Shown in pieces: positions 8,716 through 16,252 of a stretch of DNA of 64,000 bases (its first letter is position 1; every line of letters starts with the position of its first letter). This DNA comes from Nitrosococcus wardiae (lineage in GTDB: Bacteria > Pseudomonadota > Gammaproteobacteria > Nitrosococcales > Nitrosococcaceae). A program made the translations under genes and the position numbers. The stretch covers positions 887,659-951,658 of the forward strand of contig NZ_CP038033.1 of NCBI RefSeq assembly GCF_004421105.1, read 5' to 3'. The notes beneath the pieces were generated by a model. That model was not told the DNA's origin. It saw only the letters and a list, made by a program, of their open reading frames with translations, and did not search any database.

Positions 8716-9375
8716 ATGCCAACAGCAAAGCCACGATACGCGGGGGACGATTCCAAATTACAGCCAGAGAGTTTCTCAGAAGAACTGAGACACACGCTAC
8801 GCAGCTACTCTCCTCATTCTGAAGTCGAAACCGATGCGACAGGAGCGCATCCTGCCGATATCTTCGTCGAGGAGCTTTTATACGAGGCACGCTGGGCGAG
8901 TGAAGAATTAAGCGCGCAGCGTTCGGATCTTACTAAAGGGGAGCTACACGCCGAACGGTCAGATTTGCTCAAGGCGCTCACCTCTACTCATCACAAGTTA
9001 TGCAATCTCTCACGCGACTTTGACTGCCTTTTGGGCGTGAACGCCGATCCGCTTGGCTGCGCCGATAAAATCCATGAATTGATCGGATATGTTGAAGGTG
9101 CAGCGACAGCGATAGATACTCAGCCGCCTATGGAGCGTTCTCCCGTCAAGCAGCACAAAGTGGCGGTGGAGATGACTATCCGTGTTATGCGTGTACTGCA
9201 AGATCATGGGATTGAGGTGTCAGCAACTGCTGATAAGAGATTTAAAAATACATATATATCTGAGCCTGTTCGGATATTGAAGGCCCTTGGTGATGAGATT
9301 CGCCTGGTGCGCGATATCTACACCTGGCGCGATATCCTTATTAAGGCAAAAGAATCTGTTTCCGATTTTAAGTAG
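8716..9375 (+). CDS. Hypothetical protein preceding AlpA regulator
   Basis: A 219-residue soluble protein with no signal peptide, membrane segment or motif I recognise. It is acidic and helix-rich in the middle (paired ELHAERSDL/ELSAQRSDL segments). I prefer the ATG at 8716 (MPTAKPRYAG) over the weak TTG at 8671, because AAAGGTAAA precedes it. A hairpin follows directly after the stop, so it is probably a single transcription unit. Position just upstream of AlpA and the replication gene suggests an island-maintenance role, but nothing in the sequence says which. Confidence 0.65.
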   Translation: MPTAKPRYAGDDSKLQPESFSEELRHTLRSYSPHSEVETDATGAHPADIFVEELLYEARWASEELSAQRSDLTKGELHAERSDLLKALTSTHHKLCNLSRDFDCLLGVNADPLGCADKIHELIGYVEGAATAIDTQPPMERSPVKQHKVAVEMTIRVMRVLQDHGIEVSATADKRFKNTYISEPVRILKALGDEIRLVRDIYTWRDILIKAKESVSDFK

Positions 9376-9380
9376 TGCGA

Positions 9381-9402
9381 GGCACCCGGATTTTCGGGTG
9401 CC
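9381..9402 (+). terminator. Hairpin after hypothetical gene, no T-tract
   Basis: GGCACCCG and CGGGTGCC form an 8-bp perfect stem with a six-base loop five bases after the stop codon at 9375. There is no U-run, so it could be a Rho-type end, an mRNA-stabilising hairpin or an operator. Confidence 0.45.
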
Positions 9403-9428
9403 TGACACCAGCGGACCATGATAGCCTA

Positions 9429-9476
9429 AGTCCGTACTATGAAGTCCGTCTTTGGTTAATATGTAAGGACGGACTA
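9429..9476. promoter_or_regulatory. GTCCGT repeats upstream of alpA
   Basis: AGTCCGT occurs near 9429 and 9443, and its complement ACGGACT at about 9469-9476 directly abuts the AlpA start. Two direct copies and one inverted copy within 50 bp look like an operator, plausibly for AlpA autoregulation. The ribosome binding site AAGGAC lies within the last repeat. Confidence 0.45.
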
Positions 9477-9689
9477 ATGTACAAATTGCCTGAAACCGGT
9501 TATCTCCGGCTTCCACAAATCATCGGCAATCCCAAAGCCGAGCCACCGATTCCCCCCCTTATTCCCGTAAGCAAATCCACCTGGTGGGCAGGCGTTAAGG
9601 AGGGTCGCTTCCCCAAGCCTGTGAAGCTGGGTCCACGGACCACTGCTTGGCGTGTGGAAGATATTCGAGCCCTTATCAAAAGTCGCTAA
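9477..9689 (+). CDS. alpA: AlpA-family regulator / excisionase-like
   Basis: A 70-residue winged-helix protein of the AlpA/MerR-like class (YLRLPQIIG, STWWAGVKEGRFPKPVKLGPRTTAWRV split over two motifs), typical of P4-like elements. In the family it activates integrase or acts as an excision factor. The ATG at 9477 is preferred over the upstream in-frame codon at 9375 because AAGGAC precedes it and the extension lacks family similarity. It is preceded by GTCCGT repeats. Confidence 0.85.
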   Translation: MYKLPETGYLRLPQIIGNPKAEPPIPPLIPVSKSTWWAGVKEGRFPKPVKLGPRTTAWRVEDIRALIKSR

Positions 9690-9939
9690 GGGATATGACG
9701 TTGAGCTTCCCCGGGCGAAGTGAATTGGGGCATAATGGAAGCGCACCTAGGCGGTGCTGGACACACTGCCTAGGCACTTGCCATAGACCCGATAGGATGA
9801 GTATCGAGGCCATGACCAAGCACGATTCTATCAGAATTATAGGTGTTTCAAAGCCGAGCTTTTAGCTCTGGCGGCCTGCTTGCGTCTTCGATTCAGCTAT
9901 CCGGGGAGTGGCTCTACCAACACAGTAGAGAGAATTGCA
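9690..9939. repeat. Hairpin-bearing gap (inverted repeat 9746-9774)
   Basis: The 250 bp after alpA hold no convincing gene. CCTAGGCGGTG (9746-9756) is followed after seven bases by CACTGCCTAGG (9764-9774), an 11-bp stem with one G-T pair and no T-tract. It may be an alpA terminator or a binding site. Confidence 0.45.
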
Positions 9940-10380
9940 ATGCCGGTAAACATCACAAACAACAAAGCCCCGCGCACCCACGGGGCCTCAGCGCTTAGAA
10001 AAAAGCCATTCAAAAAACATTATACTCGAAAATTCCCGCCCTTTGGAAAGCAGTTAGCGAACCGTTTGCGCCAAGGGGATAAGCCGTCTAACTGCGTTTG
10101 GATTGGCTGCGGAGCCAATGCCTGGAGCCGTACGAGGCATGATTTAACGCGGAGCGACAGCGCGGCCCTTTGCCTCCCTTACGGGGAGGACCCCCTTTCC
10201 TATCGCTGGCCGGTGTCGGGGCTGGACTGCCTCATTCTCCACACCGGTGGATTAAATAAAGAGGCCCTCCTAAGGCTTGGCGCTGTCCTTGTTCGGGCAG
10301 GGGCTGGGCGTGTAGTGCTTATTGACACCTGGGATGTTGTGGCGGCTGGACCGGTGGTGTTCGAGGGGGTAGCGGTATGA
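9940..10380 (+). CDS. Hypothetical protein coupled to replication ATPase
   Basis: A 146-residue protein with a basic N-terminus (KKPFKKHYTRKF) and a C-terminal half with the pattern LNKEALLRLGAVLVRAGAGR followed by VVLIDTWD, which looks like a strand-helix-strand unit. I do not recognise the family. The ATG at 9940 (MPVNITNNK) is chosen over 9880. Its stop overlaps the next start as ATGA (10377-10380), so the two are translationally coupled and probably act together in replication. Confidence 0.7.
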   Translation: MPVNITNNKAPRTHGASALRKKPFKKHYTRKFPPFGKQLANRLRQGDKPSNCVWIGCGANAWSRTRHDLTRSDSAALCLPYGEDPLSYRWPVSGLDCLILHTGGLNKEALLRLGAVLVRAGAGRVVLIDTWDVVAAGPVVFEGVAV

Positions 10381-12344
10381 GCGAGCAGACACTTTTCCCG
10401 ATCCCGATCAAAAAAGAAGACCTGCCGCTAGACTTTGACCGGGCTAAAGAGATAGCCGAGGGCGCTATTGAGGCCGCCAAAATGGACCCTGGCGCCCCCT
10501 TTGAGATGGAGGTCGTGGAGGCGCTACGGCTTGTTGCGGAGTTGGACCCCGCCCAATATATGCGGTATCGCCACCAAATGAAGAAGGCCGCAGGGGTGCT
10601 GGTTACGGAACTTGACCGGGCCGTAAAGCAGGGTAACCACACCGCCTCAGAACAAGAGTCCATTGCGGACGCCATTGTGAACTTGGTGAAGGAAGCAGCC
10701 ACTCTGTTTCATGATCCAGACGGGACCTGCTACGCCAGCTTTGAGCAAAACGGCCATATTGAAACTTGGGCGCTGGGCTCTTGGGGATTCAACGAGTGGG
10801 CCAGTTTCCGATTTTATACCGAGTTTGGCAAAGCCCCTCGCGATGCCTCGCTTAAAGATGCGATCGGCACGCTTTCCGGAATCGCTCGCTTTGAAGGCGA
10901 AGAACAGGAAGTCTCGCTGAGGACAGCGAAGCATGGCGAAGCTTACTACATCGACCTTTGTGATGAGTCCTGGAGCGCCATCGAAGTCACCTCGAGCGGC
11001 TGGAGAACAGTCGCTAACCCTCCGGTGAGATTTAGGCGCACCAAGACGATGAAGCCGCTACCCATGCCGATAGTCGGTGGCGATATCCGCTTGCTATGGC
11101 GCTCCATTAATATTCCGGAGGATGACCGAGATCTAGTCTTGGCATGGTGCCTGGAATGCTTCCGCTCTGACACTCAGTTCCCTATCCTTGAACTGAGTGG
11201 TGAGCAGGGCAGCGGAAAAAGCGACACACAAAGCAAGCTACGGGACTTAATTGACCCTAATGACGTGAATTTAAGGGCCGCCCCCTCCAAGGTAGAAGAT
11301 ATCTTTGTGGGCGCTGGCAACAATTGGCTCGTCAGTCTCAATAATTTGTCCCGTCTCACCGCGGCCCAGCAGGATGCGTTTTGCACGCTTTCCACCGGGG
11401 GCGGCTATGCCGGGCGGGCGTTATTCACGAATAAGGACGAATCGCTAATCGAAGCGAAGCGCCCTGTCGTTTTCAATGGCATTTCTGCCCTCGCGACCGC
11501 CCCCGACCTGGTGGACCGGACCCTAAGAATTGAGCTGCCCAGAATAAAGCAGCGCCGGAAATCCTCAGCGATCGAGGCCGAATTTGAGGCGAACAAGGCG
11601 GCCATCTTTGGCGGATTACTCGATTTATTTGTTGAGGCGCTATCAAAGCTGCCCCACGTTGATATAGAGAACCTGCCCCGCATGGCGGACTTTGCCGCCT
11701 TTGGTGAGGCTATCTACCACGCCCTGGGCAGAAAGCCGGGGGGCTTTACTGAAGCCTACCAGGCGGTACAAAACCGCGCCGTCATGAGCGCCCTGGAGTC
11801 CTCACCGGTATCCGTGGCGATTCAGGAGTACATGAGCCAACACCTTCACGGATTCAATGGCACTGTAAAACGATTATTGGGGGAATTAGAGTATTACCGG
11901 ACATTAGGCGAAGCTTGGCCTAAATCGCCAAAGGGGTTGGCTGATGCGCTAAGGCGTCAATCACCTGCCCTCCGGGTGGTGGGTATCCAGGTGGAGTTTG
12001 ATAAGCAGCATCACCATGACGGTGTTCACGTGAACATTAAACAGAGAAAAACTTTTTTTCAGGAGAAAGATAAAACATATAATCATGTTCACGATGTTCA
12101 CGATGTTCACGCTGGAAAGCCCGATGGGGACTGGGCGGGTGAACATCGTGAACATGGTGAACATGGTTTTGAGGCTAAAAACCCCCACGAAAAAAAAATA
12201 TCTGAACCTCCCCCCAACCGAGACTGTAATGAGTGCGTTCATTATCTTGGTCGGTGCGAATGTAACGCCGGGCAATTCCATTGCCCCACATTCGGCAACC
12301 ATCCATGCTCAAAGTTTGAGGCCAAGAAGGAGGGCCAGCGATGA
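10377..12344 (+). CDS. P-loop replication protein (primase-helicase C-terminal type)
   Basis: A 655-residue protein resembling the ATPase half of phage/satellite primase-helicases. The Walker A motif is LSGEQGSGKS near residue 275, followed by a Walker B-like stretch (NNWLVSLNNLSRL), a KRPVVFNGI sensor region and an LVDRTLRIELP arginine segment, the order typical of SF3/D5-like ATPases. The N-terminal 250 residues are not a recognisable primase. The C-terminal 120 are low complexity and His/Glu-rich (VHDVHDVHAG, EHREHGEHG) because DNA repeats run through this part of the gene. It ends in a Cys-rich segment (CNECVHYLGRCECN). Likely drives island replication. Confidence 0.75.
   Translation: MSEQTLFPIPIKKEDLPLDFDRAKEIAEGAIEAAKMDPGAPFEMEVVEALRLVAELDPAQYMRYRHQMKKAAGVLVTELDRAVKQGNHTASEQESIADAIVNLVKEAATLFHDPDGTCYASFEQNGHIETWALGSWGFNEWASFRFYTEFGKAPRDASLKDAIGTLSGIARFEGEEQEVSLRTAKHGEAYYIDLCDESWSAIEVTSSGWRTVANPPVRFRRTKTMKPLPMPIVGGDIRLLWRSINIPEDDRDLVLAWCLECFRSDTQFPILELSGEQGSGKSDTQSKLRDLIDPNDVNLRAAPSKVEDIFVGAGNNWLVSLNNLSRLTAAQQDAFCTLSTGGGYAGRALFTNKDESLIEAKRPVVFNGISALATAPDLVDRTLRIELPRIKQRRKSSAIEAEFEANKAAIFGGLLDLFVEALSKLPHVDIENLPRMADFAAFGEAIYHALGRKPGGFTEAYQAVQNRAVMSALESSPVSVAIQEYMSQHLHGFNGTVKRLLGELEYYRTLGEAWPKSPKGLADALRRQSPALRVVGIQVEFDKQHHHDGVHVNIKQRKTFFQEKDKTYNHVHDVHDVHAGKPDGDWAGEHREHGEHGFEAKNPHEKKISEPPPNRDCNECVHYLGRCECNAGQFHCPTFGNHPCSKFEAKKEGQR
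12023..12163. repeat. Eight TGTTCAC heptamers inside the replication gene: candidate origin
   Basis: A perfect 14-bp palindrome TGTTCACGTGAACA lies at 12023-12036. Three direct TGTTCAC copies follow at exact 9-bp spacing (12086, 12095, 12104), then three inverted GTGAACA copies at exact 9-bp spacing (12139, 12148, 12157). The regular spacing and symmetry look like iterons placed within the initiator gene. Origin function is inference. Confidence 0.65.
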
Positions 12345-12412
12345 GTGGCGGAATTCAGACTGCTTTCCACGATTTCTATAGTGTCGAAGGCCATCCTTTA
12401 GAGGAGGGCTGA
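12341..12412 (+). CDS. Possible 23-residue peptide
   Basis: An ATG overlapping the replication gene stop (ATGA) opens a 23-codon frame ending in TGA at 12412, preceded by AGGAGGG. It could be a leader that couples translation to the next small gene. Nothing beyond position and the ribosome binding site supports it. Confidence 0.3.
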   Translation: MSGGIQTAFHDFYSVEGHPLEEG

Positions 12413-12413
12413 C

Positions 12414-12545
12414 TTGAGGACTTTGCCGAGCCGACTGGGTTTTAAATGTGATAAGGAGAGAGGTCATCCTATGGACAGGTGCAGAAAGTGGGTTGCTAAC
12501 CAGCGGAGACTCTTACCCGACGATTCCCCCTACTGGGAAATTTAG
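12414..12545 (+). CDS. Small 43-residue basic protein, TTG start
   Basis: An open frame from TTG at 12414 with GAGGAGGG at 12401-12408, ending at 12545. The product (starts RTLPSRLGFKCDKE, ends SPYWEI) is basic, with two Cys. An internal ATG at 12471 gives a 24-residue alternative. It sits in the operon between the replication gene and the DUF5681 gene. Function unknown. Confidence 0.45.
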   Translation: MRTLPSRLGFKCDKERGHPMDRCRKWVANQRRLLPDDSPYWEI

Positions 12546-12585
12546 ACTGAAAATACAGGCTATTTCAGCCTGAAGAGGAGGAGAG

Positions 12586-12927
12586 ATGAGAAAACGTCCA
12601 CCTACCCGAGGAAGTTTTAAGCCTGGTGGGTCAGGGAATCCCAAGGGGAAACCGAAGGGAGCGCGCAATAAACTGGGTGAGGCATTCCTTTGTGATCTTT
12701 ACGCGGATTGGCAAGAGCACGGCCGAGCGGTGCTATCGACCGTTAGAGAGCAGGACCCCGCGGCCTATCTGCGGATAGTTGCAAGCCTCTTACCCAGGGA
12801 GGCGCAGCATCATCACTTCCTGGATGAGTTGCAGGAGCTGAGCACCGAGGAACTGCGCCAGAAGCTTGAGCAGGTGCGCCAGGAGCGGATTAGGCTCGAA
12901 GGCAGCGACGAGGAGCCCCGCCATTGA
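12586..12927 (+). CDS. DUF5681 domain protein
   Basis: A 113-residue protein with the DUF5681 signature near the N-terminus (FKPGGSGNPKGKPKGARNK), found in phage, prophage and integrative-element proteins, sometimes associated with terminase small-subunit-like proteins. The C-terminus is a charged helix (LSTEELRQKLEQVRQERIR). The GAGGAGGAGAG ribosome binding site is strong. Probably a DNA-binding accessory factor of the element; no terminase large subunit is nearby. Confidence 0.8.
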   Translation: MRKRPPTRGSFKPGGSGNPKGKPKGARNKLGEAFLCDLYADWQEHGRAVLSTVREQDPAAYLRIVASLLPREAQHHHFLDELQELSTEELRQKLEQVRQERIRLEGSDEEPRH

Positions 12928-13039
12928 GGGCACTGCCATGCAAGGGAACATGCAAGGGAATTGGAGCGATATCGAGGATATTCCGTGACAACCCGCACCT
13001 GGTCGAGGCCTGCCGTGGATTGCCCTTACCCTAAGGGAA

Positions 13040-13499
13040 GTGCGGGAGGCCTTCACCCCGGAGGATATCGAGGACTGGCGCAATGGTTACCTCCCCCAGG
13101 ATACATTGGTGGCCTTTGCCCAAGCCCGGGTGCAACGGCGAATGATGGATAAAGGCAAACGCCCGGCTCTCTATACCGAGCCCGCCACCTGCCAGCACTA
13201 CGGCCCGGTCTGGCGTGGTTCTCTGGTGAGGTGCAAGGGGGTGTCCCTGGTGCTGGAATCGGATTGTCCATCGGCCGATACCGTGCCCCCAGCCGATTCG
13301 CTGTGGGGACTGTGCCCATTTTCAACGTATCGACCACCCGCACCTGGGTCATTGCGCCCAGGGTGAACAGGAAGCCGTCTCAGGCTTGTGGGACACCGAC
13401 CGGTGCTATTGCGAACAATATCTGCCCCGGCCGCAAGCCACGAATAATAGTCATTCGAGCTGGAAAGGGCTGGAAATAAAAAGTGAATTTTCCAAATAA
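13040..13499 (+). pseudogene. Frameshifted Cys-rich island protein
   Basis: The first part (GTG at 13040; REAFTPEDIEDWRNGYL to CQHYGPVW) is coding-like. Near 13215-13245 the frame changes: the continuation, rich in Cys/His pairs (CGDCAHFQRIDHPHLGHC and CYCEQYLPRP), lies in another frame and ends with TAA at 13497-13499. A lost base near 13215 and extra G in the GGGGG run near 13240 would explain it. The protein was likely a zinc-binding accessory protein of the element. Confidence 0.6.
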
Positions 13500-13509
13500 T
13501 TTAGTACAA

Positions 13510-13636
13510 AAAACCCTCTTTTAACCTTCGCTTTTGCTCCGATCAATCCTTGCCCATCGGTGCGATAATGCTTGAGTTCATTCCACATCTGTTCATCAGA
13601 ATTGAGTTCGGACGCTTTCTTGGGCAAGAAGAACAC
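13510..13636 (-). mobile_element. IS630-family transposase fragment
   Basis: About 40 residues (FFLPKKASELNSDEQMWNELKH) match the conserved C-terminal end of IS630-type DDE transposases, where ELNPxExxWxxLK holds the final catalytic Glu. Both sides are cut off. It is not from the IS630 copy at 37-38 kb. Confidence 0.65.
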
Positions 13637-13727
13637 CCAAAGTTGGGTGCAATATCAGCAACGATTCACTGAGTGAAGTGATGATTATCGCCACCAAGGC
13701 GAGGGAACTTAGGGGCAAGGCAGTACA

Positions 13728-14120
13728 ATGGGGCCATACCCCTGTTTAACTTTCCTCAAGCCGGTCCCTCCCTATACGCTTAGGAAAACCACCGGCAATA
13801 GCAGCCTGGAGAAACCTGTGGAGCGTATCACGAACAAAATCGCTCGGATGGCGCAAGAAGCCAAGACTCGTCGTGCAGCCAAAGCCAAGAAGGAAGCAGA
13901 GACGGCTAAAATCATGCCCCTTGCTCCCTTACTGGAGCAAGGGGCAGCGCGGTGTGTTCGCTTGGCGCTCTTCTCGGTGAAGAATAAGAAGCAGGCGAGA
14001 ACTTACTTGAAAGGGATGCCGATTATGGTCGTGGGGGATGGTCGTATCACTTACTGCGGACAAGAGCTGCGCCAAGATGATGAATTAGGCTATGAGAAAC
14101 AATACCGAAAAATACCGTGA
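13728..14120 (+). pseudogene. trfA: Truncated TrfA-type plasmid replication initiator, copy 1
   Basis: Residues 33-118 (ITNKIARMAQEAK, ALFSVKNKKQARTYLKG, VVGDGRITYCGQELRQDD) match the N-terminal half of TrfA-family replication initiators (about 300 residues). After LRQDDE the sequence runs out into nonsense and stops, so the DNA-binding C-terminal half is gone. A second remnant lies at 33764-34190 on the opposite strand, and their upstream flanks also match (GGAAAACCACCGGCAATAGC against its near-copy near 34200-34230), so both derive from one replicon. Confidence 0.7.
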
Positions 14121-14196
14121 TTATTTATCCGGGAAACCCTTGTCACATCTCACATCAAGTAGAATCGGTGCCGCCAGAAGGAGTAGCGCAGCAAAG

Positions 14197-15099
14197 CTAT
14201 TTACTGCCTCGATAAGCCGCAACGCGCCGACAAAGCACTAAAAACTCCCGCGAGGTCAATGCCCCCCGTGCAGTTGAGCACTTTTCGCACTCTGGGCCCC
14301 ATATTGTGCTCTTAGAGAACTGGCAGCCGCAATAATAACACGTCCCAAGAGGGGTTCGACGCTGCCAGCTGATAGACTCCCCCACAGATCGAGGGGAATA
14401 CAGTTGCTGGCGATACGATGTGGCAATTAGATAAGACCGATCTTGATAAAATTGCCATACGCCCTTCATTCTGACCAGTCCGTAATCGTCAAGCCGTTTT
14501 GCAGCTTCTTGCGGGATAATAAAGCGAAATAACCTCTCAGAGCTATCAGCGACATCAACGCTAAAAAAGGCCGGTGAATTTCCTTGATCCAGTACCGATA
14601 GATCAATCTGCTGGGGCTGAGAGTAAAGCGCGTGATTGTCAGCAACGAACCCCTCGACGATGACTTCTGATCCCCCACAGCCAGGTGGTACTAGCTCAGA
14701 GCGAGGCTGATAAAATCGGCCATCGAATCCGGCAGTCTCCAATTCCGCATCGATGGCTGAAAGTGCACTTGATCTTTCAGCAACGTGTTCTTCCCAGCAG
14801 GCATGGACTTGCCATGGCCAGCCGAGTTTATCAAAAAGAACACAATCCCCGGATCCATTGCTGTGAAAAAAGACTTCCTCGCCACACCACCAACAGCTGG
14901 TTGGGTAAGTAACCGATAAATCGGGATCTGCGATAGTCCACTCCCGTGTTTGAGGTGAAGGATCACTACGTTCATAAGGTACACACTCATGAAGCTCGCC
15001 GTTCTCGGGATCCCAAGGAAGATAGTTCCCCGCTGGCATCTGAGCCCAACGAATCTTTTCCCCACAGTACTTACAAGTTGACCACCCCATATCGGACAT
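14197..15099 (-). CDS. Hypothetical protein with three Cys-rich zinc modules
   Basis: A 300-residue protein with three probable zinc-binding units: CKYCGEKIRWAQMP...C near residues 9-39, CWWCGEE...C near 69-100, and CYYCGCQ...CEKC near 255-275. The first two share the order CxxCG...Wx(9-20)HxC, suggesting a duplicated module. No catalytic motif is visible. The gene is alone on its strand inside the island beside the intact helicase-methylase locus. Possibly nucleic-acid binding; I do not recognise a family. Confidence 0.7.
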   Translation of the reverse strand: MSDMGWSTCKYCGEKIRWAQMPAGNYLPWDPENGELHECVPYERSDPSPQTREWTIADPDLSVTYPTSCWWCGEEVFFHSNGSGDCVLFDKLGWPWQVHACWEEHVAERSSALSAIDAELETAGFDGRFYQPRSELVPPGCGGSEVIVEGFVADNHALYSQPQQIDLSVLDQGNSPAFFSVDVADSSERLFRFIIPQEAAKRLDDYGLVRMKGVWQFYQDRSYLIATSYRQQLYSPRSVGESISWQRRTPLGTCYYCGCQFSKSTIWGPECEKCSTARGALTSREFLVLCRRVAAYRGSK

Positions 15100-16252
15100 T
15101 CCTACTCTGCCGAATTAGAAGTGATAGGAGCAAAAGTGACTATAAGAAATGTAAGTTTGTAATTTTTCATTTCATCAACTCTTAATTTTTAAAATGAAAT
15201 CCTTAAATTCGCATGCAACGCCAGTACTTTGTTTTCCTGAGGATTAAGATAAGCTGAACTAGAAAATACTGTTAGTAATTTTTTGCAAAAAAATAGAAGG
15301 CTATTTGCAATCCTGTTGCAAATAGCTATTCATTAGATATGATGCCCTCATAAACCTTGAGAACGGAAAGAGAAAGTCGATGATTCGGGTGGCTAGCGTC
15401 CTTATTGCTGGGGGGACTCGCTGGAGTGGAGTGCTGATGAGCGGGTCTACGGCAAACGGATCAAGAGCAAGAGCTTTCCCAAAGCCATAAGTACGTCTGT
15501 TCCGGGTTGTGGTGCCCACCCACCGCATGGATTGGGTCGTAACCCAACAATCCCACTCAGGATTTCACGCAAGCCACACGCCTATTCTGTGGTTTGCGCT
15601 GGAAGATTGAGCAGTTACACTACAAGGGAAGTGCTGATTTGATTGGAGAGCACCACCATAAATTCCTGCCTGGCTTTATCTACTTTTCTTGTCCACGACA
15701 GTCTGTTTGATCATCATCACGGCATATAGTATTGATGAGAGCCGACTCCAGATGAGGATAGTCAGCACTCAGGCTTAGGCGAGCTGCCCGGATTGTGGAC
15801 GTGCAGTACTCACATCCATAGTCATTTACTTCTCTCCTCTTATTCCTCGACATAAGTTTAGGTCCTCTGTACCGCTGATCTAGTACTGCAACCGGAGCTC
15901 GCTCAGCGCCAGGATGGCTATAAGGAATCCATGTTCCGCGGTATCAGCCCCATCTTCCTCCAGCGCTGCATAAGTGGTTGATTTTGCTAGAGCGATTACA
16001 TGGGTACCAATACACTAACTTATTGATTTTACTAGATACTACGGGGAAGATGGGTCAGCCATCACCGGTTACTAATCGCCAATGAGATCGGCTACACGCC
16101 GTCTTAGCAACTCCTGTTTGGACGCTACGCCGTGAGCCTATGCTTCGACGATGAGCCGGGGGTTTGTTATTTCTCAGGGAGCAAGCGGTCCTGCCGATAA
16201 CGAAAGCACGTCACGTATTTCTACTAAGAAAGGGGTTTATAAAGGAAATCTC
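15100..16252. other. Intergenic, with decayed transposase near 15380-15640
   Basis: About 1.15 kb before the intact defence locus. Around 15505-15620 the + strand encodes, in two frames, HRMDWVVTQ and then DFTQATRLFCGLRWKIEQLH, which matches the C-terminal part of IS4-type transposases; frameshifts make it a fossil. The 5' part (15100-15300) is AT-rich without genes. In 15650-16250 I see no gene; the promoter for the defence operon should be near its end, but I cannot point to clear boxes. Confidence 0.5.

Noticed and set aside
12084-12166. Short direct repeats resembling a CRISPR array
   Set aside because: The unit is only 9 bp, with no unique spacers and an inverted second half; there are no cas genes. 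It fits iterons better.
15301-15528. Minus-strand 75-residue ORF
   Set aside because: It overlaps a decayed transposase readable in the + strand and has no ribosome binding site or protein-like composition.
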